A DNA stretch of 64,000 nucleotides. Origin: Omphiscola glabra (Eukaryota; Mollusca; Gastropoda; Lymnaeidae). The stretch is taken from NCBI GenBank assembly GCA_964017045.1, contig OZ024794.1, positions 20,963,316 to 21,027,315 on the forward strand. The letters run 5' to 3'. Below the pieces are notes generated by a model, which searched no databases, was not told where the DNA came from, and saw only the letters and a list, made by a program, of their open reading frames with translations. The translations under genes were made by a program, and so were the position numbers. Each line of letters opens with the position of its first letter. The first letter of the stretch is position 1. This document shows, in pieces, positions 25,111-37,588 of the stretch.

Positions 25111-25928
25111 CTATCCCTTCTAGAACCGAATGTTTTAATTACTATCCGCGGCTAATTCCCAATTACAGAAACATTGCCCAGGCCGCAAGGAGTATGAAAT
25201 TGAAAGCCCCGAGCGTCCTCGACAAACATGGGCCTCAAAAAATCAAAAAATCTCGACCAATGAAGGACAAATATCGGAAATTCGCTTGGGGGCGGTGAGT
25301 GGGGGGTGAGGTGGGGTGGTTGGTGGGGGTCCGGGGGGGGGGGGGGGGCTAAGTGGCGTTTGATGACCGTATCTTTTTTTTTCTATTTCAATCTTTCTCC
25401 ACTCAAGATCGCTTTGTTTTCACTAAGCTCTTTAAGTTTTAGCACAGACACTATCACCCATAACAGAGCCAGTTAAAATATTAGTTAGATCTTTACTGTT
25501 GATAGGGGGCAGATTTCAGCGACAGATAATGGAAGGGCTGGGTGGGGGACGTGGGAGTGGGGGGGGGCAGACGGGGGTCGGTCTACTGTCGTCAAACTGG
25601 AGGGTTTTCCGATAAACCGCACGAGCGAGTCTTGCAGAGCGAGGCACGTGCGTCTTCACTGATTCCGGAAAGCTGATTCGCCGCCATGTTCACAGCCACA
25701 ATTGGCGAGGCCGCATGTGACGTTAAACATCGCGTTCAATGAATGCCATGGCATGGCATATACTATATAAGACCAGTTGCTGATGACATTTTATATAAGA
25801 ACATTTTCAGATGAGGTAGTATGTAAGACCAGTTGCAGGTGACATTGTTTATAAAAAGTTTCTGATGACACATTTTGATGAAATTGAATATAAATAAAGT
25901 TTCGGATTTCAAGACGTTCTACATGACG
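25111..25928. other. Anonymous DNA with G runs
   Basis: Long G runs lie near 25331-25349 and 25557-25568. Two diverged copies of a ~50-bp motif (TATAAGACCAGTTGCTGATG / GTAAGACCAGTTGCAGGTGA) lie at 25765-25860. No gene recognised. Confidence 0.45.
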
Positions 25929-26217
25929 TGTGTGCTGTGGCCAGACATCCTGGGGCACGTGCGCGATCTGGGCAGATGTCCTATAGCAACTTGCATGCTG
26001 TAGCCAGACGTCACGTAGCAACTGTGTGCTGTGTGCGAGTTCTGCGGCCAAAAGTCCTATACCACTTGTGTGCTCTGGTTAGAAGTCCTGTAGCACATGT
26101 GTGCTGCGGCCAGAAGTCGCGAAGCACTTGTGTGCTGTGGCCAGAAGTCCTGTAGCACCTGTGTGCTCTGGTCAGAAGTCCTGTAGCGCATGCGTGCTGC
26201 GGCCAGAAGTCCGGGAG
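25929..26217. repeat. Degenerate ~33-bp minisatellite x~9
   Basis: Units contain GTGTGCTGTGGCCAGAAGTC then CTGTAGCAC, with right-hand units more alike than left-hand ones. GC-rich compared with its surroundings. Open frames on both strands arise from the repeat. Confidence 0.85.
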
Positions 26218-27386
26218 CCCAGGCTGATCGAATTCACGAAGCTACACAACCTGGCGGCGTCGTCCTCCACTCATCTTACCGGATGGGCGCGGAGACAGCG
26301 CCGTTGGAGTTTCATGGAGCCTATGTTGTTCTTCCTGCCGTCGTGAGCGTTGGTGCCGTCCGCATGTGAAGAGCTTACATTCTCATCGTCGGACTGAGAA
26401 GCATGCACTTTAAAAAAATGGACAACACCACGGCGTGTAAGGAAAAGGGGGGGGGGGGGTAGGGGGACAAAGGAGAAAGTTCGACTCAAAATATTCATTA
26501 CCGTTGGTCTGTGTTTATCTTGCACGCAGTGTAATGACGGGAATGAAAATAGATTGCCAGAATCGTTGTCATGTGTGATTCATCATTTCATCAACACGGT
26601 TTGTCATTTATTGGCGTAGATCTATTAATAGGACATCCGGGCATACAGTCTGGCCAATCACATTAAGATATAAATAATACATCTTGGTAGTCCGTTTGGC
26701 CAAATCTCTCAACAGCTGTTAGGCACTTCTGTACTTAAATGTGAGCCAGCGAAGTGGGTCTCAGTCTAGACGAAAACGTGTTCACGACTTTATTTCGCGA
26801 AAGATTTTTACAAACAAATTGTTACTGATATATATATATATATATATATATATGCGGAAATACATTGCGAGAAGCCATGTTTTGCGATAAAAATTGTCTA
26901 ATGTCTAAAAATAGAAACATTACGTAATGCGGTGTGACGTTCTCCGAACTTAGAAAAGACAAACCCTTATACCTAGAAGGTTTGCTGCTTGCAGTGTTAT
27001 TGATGATATTTGATGATACGAGATACATCATTTATATGTCCTCCTTTATTAAATTTGTCCACGTGAAACCATACGTTTATTTAATTATTGAAAGGAATCT
27101 CTATTACGGACCGTTATAGATGGAGAACTTAATCTCTGTTGTTTTGTCTAGGGCTCGTTCTAAAAACAGTCCATAATAAAGGACGATACCAAAGGTTAAA
27201 AATAATAACAAATAAAACGACAATTAAGGCCAGAGCTAATTACAATTAATAACTTTTTAATTTGTGAACTTCAATTAAATAATAACAGCAAGAGAAAAAT
27301 ATGATTAAAATTATAAACTTACAGATTTGCTGGTACCGGTACTGTATATAAAAATACAATGAGCACAAAATTGTACGAGGAAATAA
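26218..27386. other. Anonymous DNA
   Basis: A G run near 26446, a (TA)n tract near 26828-26853, and AT-rich DNA. No gene recognised. Confidence 0.45.
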
Positions 27387-27512
27387 AAATCTCTACACAC
27401 AACAAAGTATAATGACACATAGCATGCCTCGTAATCAAGGAAAGGAAAATCTCTACACACAACAAAGTATAATGACACATAGCATGCCTCGTAATCAAGG
27501 AAAGGAAAATCT
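27387..27512. repeat. Perfect 60-bp tandem duplication
   Basis: Two identical 60-bp units run through CTCTACACACAACAAAGTAT, AATGACACATAGCATGCC and TCGTAATCAAGGAAAGG, followed by a partial third. Absence of differences implies a recent duplication. Confidence 0.95.
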
Positions 27513-28827
27513 CTCCCGTCATTTATTCTTATCCCTTTTATACTCAGTTTCAGATGATCATTCTGGAAAAAGGAATACGCAGTCTTACTGCTTCTCGCAT
27601 TCTCTAGATCGTTCGATCCTGTTCCACAGAAACGGACGATAGTAAACAAAAGTATCAACAAAGGGATATTTTTTTCTAGCCGCCCCAACACAGGACCGAC
27701 TTGAAAGAGGTCATGCACGTGGAAGGCGGGCAAAGCGTCTCAAAATACGTCATCCCTTATAACAATCTCAAATAAAAATTCCGATTTGAAATTTTTTTAA
27801 CAGTTCGGCATTGAATAAGTTTTTGAAAAAAAATTGCAGTGAAATGTTTGAAATTTAACTTGTTGGGGGTGGATCTCACAAATGCCAAAATCAGGGGCGC
27901 TAAATATGTTGGTCTGTCGGAGTTATACAGTTGTGAGAGTGGGGACCGTTGGCGGTTGTCGGTGGGAACACAAGGTCATCTGGAGAGGGTATAATGTTGT
28001 GACGGTCAAGACCAGACTGTCAAGTTCACGGTCAAGGACACATATTGTGATAATAAAAACATAAATAACACAAAAAAGTAACAATAAATACCCGGCAAGT
28101 GTATTGTTGGGGTCGGACGTTTTTAGAGATATATATATTTTAAAACTCCCATGATATTTTGGGGCTATACGTCATTTATAAGATTTAGTGAAGAAATGCG
28201 ACGAATATAAAGTCTGATGTACTCGGCTTTTAATAAAAACACAGCAAGTCTTACCTTTAAAAAAAAAAACCCGAACAAACGCAAACGTTTATAAAAAGAA
28301 AAATCCTTTAAAAATGTAATAAAACAATGATCGATGTGGGGTTTCCGGTCGGACTTTTGCCATGCCGAGAGTTGGCCGAGTGGCGCGAGATTTGAGTTAA
28401 TATTTGTACCACTTTGAAATAATTAGGACCGCCCTTCAAACCGATCCACGCAATAATGCGTTCATTGAGAGGCGTGTAAACAGAGGGGTAGTATTCTCAG
28501 TGAAGGGATCAAACATACCCTCAATGGGTCGTCCCCCCCCCCCCCCACCCCACGCACGCACCACTTTAAAAAAAAAAAAGAAGAAAAAACTAGGAACATT
28601 TCAAGGCTACGGTTTGCTTACAAATAAATCACACATTGCCGTCTCTATTATTTTAATTTCCTGTCAAAGTAAGAAAAAAAAAGATTATTAATTGTTTTTT
28701 TAACACAAGCCCTTTCATGACCCTGAGGTATTTTAGAGCCGGTGTTAAAAAGATGTTGTTTTTTTTCTAATTGATAGTAAAGGAAGCCTCCGCGCATAGA
28801 TTTCATTTGATTAAAATGTAAATGTAT
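27513..28827. other. Anonymous DNA
   Basis: A C run lies near 28533-28545. GTTGGCCGAGTGGCGCGAG near 28370 resembles a tRNA A-box, but no matching tRNA body follows. No gene recognised. Confidence 0.4.
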
Positions 28828-28912
28828 ATTATAAGACCAATTAATTATAAGACCAATTTATTAAAAGATCAAATTTATTAAAAGACCAATCTATTAAAAT
28901 ACCATTTTATTT
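28828..28912. repeat. Short minisatellite, ~17-bp unit x~5
   Basis: Diverged TTAAAAGACCAATTTA-type units. Confidence 0.85.
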
Positions 28913-30997
28913 AAAGGACCCTTTGGCTAAATCCGCCTTTGGAGTATGACCTTTGAACCTCTCCATGACACGTGATCCCGCGTTTGGTTTCAATAATTCA
29001 TAAAGATAAATGGAAAATTGTGTGTGTGTGTGTGGGGGGGGGGGGGGGAGAAGACATTGAAAGTAAAAATATTTTTTTTTAAAAAAGCAAATCATAAACA
29101 ATGACTCAGCACAATCTTCTTAATAAAACTCAGTATCCATAAACGTATACCTTTTTTCATAGGAAATAACTTATTGTAAAAATAATAATTGATAAAAAAA
29201 AATTGATCAATGGAGTCTTTTTTAAATTTTCACCAAAACGTCCCAATTTTTAATTAATCATTTAAAAAAAAAAAAAATTCTTGGATGCGGGGCACGCGTT
29301 GGAAATAATGTTCTTCACTCGTTGCACCTGTTCTGTCCTATAAAATAGTGTTTTTATTATTATTATCAATATGTCCTAATGTTTTTTTCCCGCCCTTCTG
29401 AAGCGGTTGTTTAGACCTGATATGTTAAGGCGCATATCGGAGTCTTACTTTTTGCAAACCTTCAGCAATGCTCCACTTAGAAGCAACAAATATTTTAATA
29501 ATTTCTCATTAAAGTCGTTTATTGTATGTCCCATCTTTCAATCTAATTAAAAAAAAACAAAAAAATCAATTGTTATGGATGAATTTTGAAAAGTAGTGCA
29601 ATACTATTTACACAGTCGTCTATTCGTGCATTACAATTACCCTCACGGAGAAACCGTTACTTAACCACAGCAACTCAACTACGCCACCTGAGTATTCATT
29701 TAAGACCATTTCTCTTAAACAAATCATTTTCACAAACTCTCAAACCGCATTGTCCTAGCTTTTTTTTTTTTTGGGGGCAAACATCAGCTCCAAAAAGCGC
29801 AAAGCGATATTTGCGATCCGTCCGTTCATGTTTTTCAATCACTTTTTTTTTTTTTACTTGCAAGACCCACCACCGCATTAAAAGCTGTTATTATTAATTT
29901 TAATTTTTTTTTTAAATAATTTTTTATAGAAAAACTAAATCCGTCACCGGACGCTGAGAGACGTCTCTCGCCGCTAACGTCACGTCGCGGGTCACGCGAA
30001 TAAACGTTTGGACGTCTGATCACCTTTGTCGGTGGCCGCCCTCCCAGGTTCCCGAACGTGTTTTTCTATTTGTTGATAGCTTCTCTTGTTTTGACGTCGA
30101 TTCCCGCAAAAGCTCTTTAGAAAAATAAAGTTTGTGCCTTAATGTTATGATTGAGAAAGGGGGGGGGGGGGGAAATCGGTATTTACAGCTAAAAGATGAT
30201 AGGGAAAAAAAATGAAGGTCGGCCATTTTGTCTTTTTTGTTCAGTGGTCACGAATGAGGATTTAATTAATACAGAGGGAACTGGTGTGGTTTCTATATCT
30301 TGGGATACAGGAGAAGAGTGGACTTAATTGGCGGCCGCACTGAAAGCAGTAGTAAATGTTATCGAGGAAAAGTGTACACGGGGAAATCCATTGAAACAGT
30401 ACGCACCATGTTTGCACACCAACCACTTAATACATTAATACGTGAGAGGAAATAATGCAGCTACAAAGAACATTTTAACGACATGGCACTAATGACCACG
30501 AGCTCGATAGTGCATTTAGTACAACCCCTTCATAATGATGCATGTTATTAATCTTTAAGGTCCGTATATTTATTTTAAAAAAAATTAACTTCATGACAAA
30601 TATGGCTACATACATTCAAATACAAAATGCCTCCGTTTTAAAAGGTGGTATTTATCGATCAATCAGCTGGTGTAAATATGGATCTTTAAATTCAGTTGTC
30701 CATAGGGAAGAATAAAGTTCACTGGACGCTCAATTTAATTTGTGGTGATTTTATGTTGTACTGAATGGTATATTCTTATAGCTTAGTGTTCAAAAACATC
30801 GCAACTTTTTTAATGTTTATTTTATTTATTAAACATGCCACATGTATGACAATTAAATGCAGTTACACTTACACTTACATTTACAGATACATTATGCTGA
30901 AAATACATATGTTCTCTGACACATCGAATCCATAAGCCAATAGACATTTTAACCAAACCCCAGAACATTTTTAACGTTACATCTATACTTCAGAGCA
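28913..30997. other. Anonymous AT-rich DNA
   Basis: GT then G run at 29020-29049; T tracts near 29760, 29845 and 29905; a G run near 30160-30172. No gene recognised; frames across 29586-30226 pass through homopolymers. Confidence 0.45.
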
Positions 30998-31287
30998 TCC
31001 CAGCCATAATCCAGGACATCACAGCCATACCCCGCAGGACATCACTACCACACAGGAAATCTCAGCCATAATCCAAGACATCACAGTCATAATCCGAGAC
31101 ATCAAAGCCATACCACACAGGACATCACAGCCATAATCCGAGACATCAAAGCCATACAACACAGGACATCACAGCCATAATCCAGGACATCACAGCCATA
31201 ATCCAGGACATCACAGCCATAATCCAGGACATCACAGCCATAATCCAGGACATCACAGCCATAATCCAGGACATCACAGCCATATCC
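30998..31287. repeat. Minisatellite, 21-bp unit x~13
   Basis: CACAGCCATAATCCAGGACA plus T units, perfect at the right end (about 31165-31285) and more varied at the left (CATACCACACAGGACAT, ATCCGAGACATCAAA). The minus strand reads as a repeating MAVMSWI heptapeptide. Confidence 0.96.
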
Positions 31288-31639
31288 ATATCAATGGTCT
31301 CACACTGACTTGGTTGAAGAGTCAGGTTGCGTGGAGAATGACGCAGTTCATTCTGTTTTTCGTTAATGGGCATTAATTTAGTGACGCATTTTCCCCCCTG
31401 GTCGGTGGGGGTGGGCAACATGAGACCAATGGTGCTGTTCTTATTTATGTTGTTTAAATACTTTAAGCTCCACGTCTTTTGTTGAAAGAGGACCGATGCG
31501 TGTCTTCTTTGTGTGCGTACGTCATTGTAGACGACGTGATGGCCGCGGCGGTGTTTCATTGGCTTGTTCAGATCGACGCTCATTTGTAAAAAGAGGTTAT
31601 TACAGATAATGTCGGTAGCCAAAAAAGACTCTGGGTTAA
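31288..31639. other. Anonymous DNA between an array and a LINE end
   Basis: The 183-codon minus-strand frame covering 31146-31697 is a chance fusion of the 21-bp array, this spacer and antisense LINE sequence. No domain is recognisable. Confidence 0.5.
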
Positions 31640-32004
31640 TGTGCCCATGTCCCCAAACAATGGAATTCTCTTCCACTACACATCCGCAATATATCAACTA
31701 TCACAGCCTTCAAAACTGCACTCAAAACACATCTCTTTAAACTCTACTACCCGGACTGATTCCCCACATCTGACCGATAAACGCTGCTGCTGGCCGCCGT
31801 CCATGGCTTGTCACTGGTGTGGATGAGGTGAATATGCATTAGTTTTTGTTTTGGCTCTATACAGCTGTTCTTTATTACATATATGTATTTTATTTTATTG
31901 TCACGATTATGTCTCTTTTTCTAATATTTTTATGTACAGCGCGGTGAGCCTAGCCCTAGACTGGGGTACCGCGCTATATAAAACAACAAATAATAATAAT
32001 AATG
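31640..32004 (+). mobile_element. 3' end of a CR1/L2-like non-LTR retrotransposon (copy 2)
   Basis: The plus strand reads PKQWNSLPLHIRNISTITAF then KTALKTHLFKLYYPD, ending at TGA (31757-31759). The shared 3' UTR follows (CTATACAGCTGTTCTTTATT, GTACAGCGCGGTGAGCCTAG, GGTACCGCGCTATATAAAAC) with an AATAATAATAAT tail. It is the same family as 17449-17926 and 10916-11142 and is 5'-truncated. Confidence 0.9.
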
Positions 32005-32114
32005 AATGGGTTTATCCAATGGATGAGTTCAGTGCCGGATGAAGACTCCCCCCCCCCCCCAGGCCCTTAGGCAATCGACATTTTGGGGCCCTTCTGCGAA
32101 AATGACCTCTTAAT
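32005..32114. mobile_element. Third CAGTGCCGGAT-type fragment
   Basis: CAGTGCCGGAT (32030-32040) is shared with 28-38 and 1056-1066. Here it is followed by a C run and AGGCCCTTAGGCAATCGACA then TTTTGGGGCCC, the look of an eroded transposon end. Limits are uncertain. Confidence 0.45.
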
Positions 32115-32250
32115 GTTATATCACTCAGTCATGTTGACTTGATGTCTCATCACTCAGTCACTTTGACTTAATGTCACATCACTTAGTAACTTTAACTTAA
32201 TGCCATATCGCTCAGTCACATTGACTTCATGCCATATCGCTCAGTCAAAA
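32115..32250. repeat. Minisatellite, ~36-bp unit x~4
   Basis: Units built from ATCACTCAGTCACTTTGACT then TAATGTCAC, with substitutions. Confidence 0.85.
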
Positions 32251-32426
32251 TGCCAAAATTCTTCTGTGTCACATTCTTTTAAAGTTGTTTCCACTGACCC
32301 CCGTGACGTCACTGACTGGAATTACAAAGACATCAAAACTGTAATAAGATTATTTGCCTTATCTATGGTCCATAGATGTCATAAGATTTCACTAAAGATT
32401 CATTGTGGATCAAGCCTTGCGACTTA

Positions 32427-32893
32427 TGGTGGAAATAAAAACATGCCGGATGGTGGTGGAAATAAAAACATGCCGGATGGTGGTGGAAATAAAAACATGC
32501 CGGATGGTGGTGGAAATAAAAACATGCCGGCTGGTGGTGGAAATAAAAACATGCCGGATGGTGGTGGAAATAAAAACATGCCGGATGGTGGTGGAAATAA
32601 AAACATTCCGGCTGGTGGTGGAAATAAAAACATGCCGGCTGGTGGTGGAAATAAAAACATGCCGGATGGTGGTGGAAATAAAAACATGCCGGCAGGTGGT
32701 GGAAATAAAAACATGCCGGCTGGTGGTGGAAATAAAAACATGCCGGCTGGTGGTGGAAATAAAAACATGCCGGCTGGTGGTGGAAATAAAAACATGCCGG
32801 CTGGTGGTGGAAATAAAAACATGCCGGCTGGTGGTGGAAATAAAAACATGCCGGATGGTGGTGGAAATAAAAACATGCCGGCTGGTGGTGGAG
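32427..32893. repeat. Minisatellite, 27-bp unit x~17, open in several frames
   Basis: Seventeen near-identical units GGTGGTGGAAATAAAAACAT plus GCCGGAT or GCCGGCT. The alternation of GAT and GCT (once GCA) is the main difference. Since 27 is a multiple of three, frames on both strands stay open, including a 242-codon plus frame (32200-32928) reading GGGNKNMPD/A repeats after 76 non-repetitive residues. No signal peptide, domain or splice context supports coding. Confidence 0.97.
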
Positions 32894-33446
32894 AAAGCAA
32901 AGAATCAGCAGAATCCTCTGTTCGGTAAATTGAATATGAAACACACCCCTGGCTCGTATAAAGATATCAACATCATGATGTCATCTTGTTGTATCATCTC
33001 ATGACATCATTTCTTGTTTCTACCGAGCAATCTCTTTCCGACAATACCCAGAAATCATAACGTGTTTTGTAAAAAATGCCTTGCCGATCGATCTATTAAG
33101 AAAAGATCTCCCCCCACAAAAAAATTAAATAAAAAAATTAATGACCAATCTCTCTCATTTTCCACTAATTTCCTGTAGAAATGGATGGAGCTATCTTACA
33201 ACGCTATCTAAAATACACGTTGTGGGTGTTCGTGTGTTTGGAAGGGGGGGGGGTGCCCAGCGGCACCATCATAGATAGCATCGCTGATTGATATTTGATC
33301 ATAATAAGGACTGTATGAGTTATCATGTGATGGTCAAGATGGTAATTGGAACAGGTTTTTTTTTCCCCCTAGGGTCAGGAGCAGCAAATAAGAGCAGCAA
33401 ATTTTTTGAAGCTAGCAGTGTGTCATTGCCACAAAGCGAAGGATGC
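32894..33446. other. Anonymous DNA
   Basis: A G run lies near 33243-33253. No gene recognised. Confidence 0.5.
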
Positions 33447-33690
33447 GTTATGATAACTACAACTACTGTGCTGCCTACAACCATTATGATAACTATCGCT
33501 AGTGTGCTGCCTACAACCATTATGTGTACTGCCTACAACCATTAGGATAACTACAGTTAGTGTGCTGCCTACAACCATTATGTGTACTGTCTACAACCAT
33601 TAGGATAACTACAGCTAGTGTGCTGCCTACAACCATTATGTGTACTGCCTACAACCATTAGGATAACTACAGCTAGTGTGCTGCCTATAC
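33447..33690. repeat. Minisatellite (left part), GTGTGCTGCCTACAACCATT type
   Basis: Units combine GCTAGTGTGCTGCCTACAAC, CATTATGATAACTA and a shorter ATGTGTACTGCCTACAACCA variant. The array resumes at 35340 after the inserted retrotransposon. Confidence 0.93.
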
Positions 33691-35339
33691 ATCCAGCCAT
33701 CCATCCATCCCTGTGGCGCTATAGCCCATGTAGTGCTTTGGTCTGCCTCACTACGGCCTTCCACCCATGCAGACCTGACTAATGCCTTTCTTTTCCATGT
33801 TTGGATTCCCAGTTTTTGTAGATTTTTTCCACATCATCCATCCATCTAAGCCTAGGTCTGCCTTTAAGCCGTTTTCCTCTGGGGTTTTGGTGATGTACCA
33901 TCTTCGCTCTTCTGTCATTTGGCACTCTCTCTAAGTGTCCTGCCCAGCGTAGCCTGCCATTTTTTAAAAATTTCTGCTACTTTCGTGGGATCCTGCGATA
34001 GACTGCACAATTCATGGTTGGTTCGTATTCTGCATCCATAAACATCCTTCGTTGGTCATTAAATTTTCCTGAGAACTTTTCTCTCCCATGTGTTTAATAT
34101 GTTTTTCTGCCGTTTTTGTTAGGGTCCAAGTTTCACCTGCATATGTTACAACTGGTCTGATTACAGTTTTATAAATAGTTTTCTTTGTTTTTCCTGTTAT
34201 GTTTTTACTTTAGTATTTTCTGACAACTGAAGTATGCCCTTTTTCCGGCTGATATTCTTTCTTTTATTTCTGTTAGTAATTCGTCTCTTTCATTTAATAA
34301 AGATCCTAGGTATTTGAATTGATTTACATTTTTAAAAGTCGAGGTTTCTAATTTTAATGACTTCATCTGTCCTTTCTTCTCTTATCATATATAGTCATGC
34401 ATTTTGTTTTTTGGTTGCTAACTTCCAGCTCTGCTTGTAGTGATGCGTCTTCTAATTCAATAAAGGGTTTTTATATGTCTTTAATACTTTACCCTAGCAT
34501 TGCTATGTCATCATCATAGGGAAGAAACTGAAGAGGTTCATTGTAGAGAGTTCCCATTGGTTTTGGGTCTTGGGGTTCCCTCAGAAAGTTTCCTGTTAGT
34601 GTTCCTCGGGTGTCACTATATATGTTTCTCATAACTCTCTCTAGTTATGTTAAAAAGGCATACAAGACAGTGATTCTCCCTGTCTTAGGCGTCGTCTAAT
34701 CTGAAATTCCCTCGAAATTCTCCTTGAACCTTGATTTTGCTTTTTTTGCGTTGTTCAGTGTTACGTGTATCAGTCTTGTCAGTTTTTTGGGTATATATAT
34801 ATATGCCAAACAACTGCAGAGTCTCATAAATATGTTTTCTTGTGATGCTGTCATAGGCCATTTTATTGAACACATAGAGTTGATGTCCTGGTATATTATA
34901 TTCATATAGCGTTTCTCTAATAGGTATCTGATGATGAAAATCTGATCAGTCGTTGATCTGTTTTGTCTTCACTCCACATTGGTAATCACCCAGTGTTTCT
35001 TCAGTGTTCGGTTGTAGTATTTTGGCAATTGGCTTCGTCATTATTTTGTAAGAAACATTTAATAGGGAGATTCCTCTTATAGTTTGTGCAATAAATTTTG
35101 GAGCATTTCTTGTGTATTGGGGTTATTAATGATGTTTCCCATTCTGTTGGAATTTTCTTCTCTTTTGCCATATTTTAGTTATAAGTTTATGTATCTGAGA
35201 GTCTAGTTCTCTTACTCCATATTTAATAAGTTCTGCTGTGATGAGATCTTCTCCATGGGCTTTGTGGTTTTACATATAATTAATTACGTTTGTAGTTTCT
35301 TCTAGAGTTGGGGAGTTTATAAATAAGTCTGGTCCTCCC
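33691..35339 (-). pseudogene. RTE-like non-LTR retrotransposon, 5'-truncated and frameshifted reverse transcriptase
   Basis: Reading the minus strand from 35339 down gives recognisable RT blocks: EDLITAELIKYG near 35245, TEWETSLITPIHKK near 35120, an NYRGISLL-like block split by a frameshift near 35075, YDSITRKHIYETLQLFGI near 34840, VQGEFRGNF near 34710, a YDDDIAML catalytic box near 34515 (family norm Y/F-A-DD), YKTVIRPVVTYAGETWTL near 34155, and GRLRWAGHLERMPNDRRAKM near 33930. Stops and frameshifts interrupt it repeatedly. The endonuclease and upstream RT are absent. It ends in a CATC-type tail (ATCCAGCCATCCATCCATCC at 33691). NYRGI and the C-terminal block suggest an RTE-related clade; the exact clade is inferred. 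Confidence 0.88.
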
Positions 35340-35655
35340 TGTGCTGCCAACAAACATTTTGATAACTATAGCTAGTGTGCTGCCTACAACCATTATAACT
35401 ATAATAAAGCTAGTGTGCTGCCTACATCCATTGTGATAACTCTAGCTAGTGTGCTGCCTACAACCATTATTACTATAATATAGCTAGCGTGCTGCCTACA
35501 TCCATTGGGATAACTCTAGCTATAGTGTGCTGCCCACAACCATTATGATAACTATAGCTAGTGTGCTGCCTACAACCATTATGATAACTATAGCTAGTGT
35601 GCTGCCTACAATCATTATCACTATAGCTAGTGTGCTGCCTATACAACCATTATTT
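35340..35655. repeat. Minisatellite (right part), GTGTGCTGCCTACAACCATT type
   Basis: Same family as 33447-33690, with the ~36-bp unit TAGTGTGCTGCCTACAACCA then TTATGATAACTATAGC, some units shortened. TGTGCTGCC occurs at both retrotransposon junctions (33677-33685 and 35340-35348); it may be a target-site duplication or simply the array unit. Confidence 0.93.
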
Positions 35656-36798
35656 TAAAAATTCAAATCTACCCGCTTCTATGCGTGTATTTGTTCACAT
35701 CGTAAGTGGCTTGTTGACTAACATAATAATTATGCTCACGTAAAATGAATGAATAATAATAACGCATCTGGATTAGCGTGAGCGATTTGATATTTTAGTG
35801 ACATGATGGTTTGTTGATGTTTTTTGCCACGTGTTTTATGTGAGCTCTTCTACAAATTAACATGATCGTGTTTGAGCCTAACAGCCAGATTCATCTCCAG
35901 ACCGCGTGCCACAGAAAAACACAATCTTGTCTGCATGTCAGGGTTGGAGATTTAATCATCTCTCTAAGTAGTTGGGACCTCTCTAGCTCACAGTTGTTGT
36001 TTTTTTGTTGTTTTTTTTTTTTAAATTGTTTATTTTTTTAAAGTTGCTATTTACAAAATGCAACCAGCTATCAACGTTCGGACACCAAAAAAAAAAAGTC
36101 GAAAATCTCTCCTCAACATGGCGATCCTTTGTCTTCCGGGCGGGCGCGTACTGCAGTCGCGCGATTGTTTCAAGATGTCTGCTGTCGACAGATCAATGGC
36201 TGTCCGTCAAGGTAAAGCCGGCTGGGAGTCTTCTTTATGCTCTCCCTGTTAAATGGCGCGTGCTGCTGTGCAGACGAGCATGTTTTCGCCGCCTCTATGA
36301 TAAGCACATTAACTCGGCCCGGCAATACTCTTTATCCTTCGGTGATTTCCTTCTGAGAACAATGTCTACTTGGCGTACAGAACGCCCGACATCGTTGTTG
36401 TTTTTTTTAAATCGCGCGATATCTAAACTGGCCTTTGTCTTCTCGGCGGCCATTTTGTGGTACGTAAGTGATCGGAAGCGAGATTATGAGGAGATATGAG
36501 GGAGGTGTTAAGGAGATGCGATCGTGGTAACATTTTGTGGGCATACAAGATATCGGAGCGGCGAACCGTCTGAGCCCTTACCGCCTCACCCTGCGTCCGA
36601 CGAGATAATATTGACACGAGTTTAACATACCAATTGTCACATGACTCACATGACTCGCGACACTTACCTTTGAAAGGAACCCCCGGATCACAGTTTTTAG
36701 TTTTATTAGAGATATTCAACTAATATTGACCCCTGATGGGCAACAGAGGTTGTTCAACTTCTGATCGCCTCTTTCATTGGATATTTAATGTAACGGGT
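35656..36798. other. Anonymous DNA, GC-richer at 36100-36700
   Basis: A 164-codon plus frame (36005-36499) begins in a T tract and has no recognised domain; a 98-codon minus frame overlaps it. I do not call either. The region is non-repetitive. Confidence 0.4.
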
Positions 36799-37096
36799 TA
36801 CATTTTGTAGGGTCATGAGATACTTTGTGTAGGGCCATGGGATACTTTGTGTAGGATCATGGGATACTTTGTGTAGGGCCATGGGATACTTTGTGTGTAG
36901 GGCCATGGGATACTTTGTGTAGGGCCATTGGATACTTTGTGTAGGGTCATGGGATACTTTGTGTAGGGTCATGGGATACTTTGTATGTAGGGTCATGGGA
37001 TACTTTGTGTAGGGTCATGGGATACTTTGTGTAGGGCCATGTGATACTTTGTGTGTAGGGTCATGGGATACTTTGTATAGGGTCATGGGATACTTT
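36799..37096. repeat. Minisatellite, 22-bp unit x~13
   Basis: Units of GGGCCATGGGATACTTTGTG plus TA alternate with GGGTCATGGGATACTTTGTG; several carry a GTGTGTA two-base length variant. Confidence 0.96.
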
Positions 37097-37588
37097 GGAA
37101 AGCTATTAATCCCTTATACAAAATCAATGTTTGGGTTCGGACAACAACGACCTGAGGGTGAGTTAGGGAATGTCAAATGAGTACGTTTTGGGGCAGAGAG
37201 GCTGTATTTGCGTATGTGTCTGTGAGAAAGGAAAGAACGAGAGACAGAGGGAGAGAGAGACAGAGGGAGAGAGAGACAGAGGGAGAGAGAGACAGAGAGA
37301 TAGAGAGAGAGAGTGAGAGTGAGAGAGGAGAGGTGGTGGAGGGAAAGAGAAAAAAGATAACCTGGAAGAAGGAAATGTGTCTGTGAGATGTTAATAAATA
37401 AATGAAATGACAGGATCTTACAACTAAGATATTTGAGAGCAAGTCTGAAAAGTAGGAAATATTTTCTTCACACGGCTGCACGTCGCTGCATATTAATGAA
37501 CATATATTGGAAACACATCTTATCTGTCTTAATGAGCATTTGGAGTAGGTCAAATCAAATGTTATGTGGTTGTTTTTTCAGACTATAT
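37097..37588. repeat. Anonymous DNA with a GA-rich tract at 37215-37330
   Basis: The tract consists of GAGAGACAGAGGGAGA units and gives RERERE-type reading on the plus strand, resembling the charged segment of the 55.6-kb exon by composition only. The rest is anonymous. Confidence 0.85.

Noticed and set aside
28366..28445. tRNA-like A-box (TTGGCCGAGTGGCGCGAG)
   Set aside because: No acceptor stem, anticodon arm or B-box at the proper spacing; at most a trace of a tRNA-derived SINE.
31146..31697. 183-codon minus-strand ORF
   Set aside because: A chance join of the 21-bp array, spacer DNA and antisense LINE sequence.
36005..36499. 164-codon plus-strand ORF
   Set aside because: Starts in a T tract, has no recognisable domain, and overlaps other chance frames.
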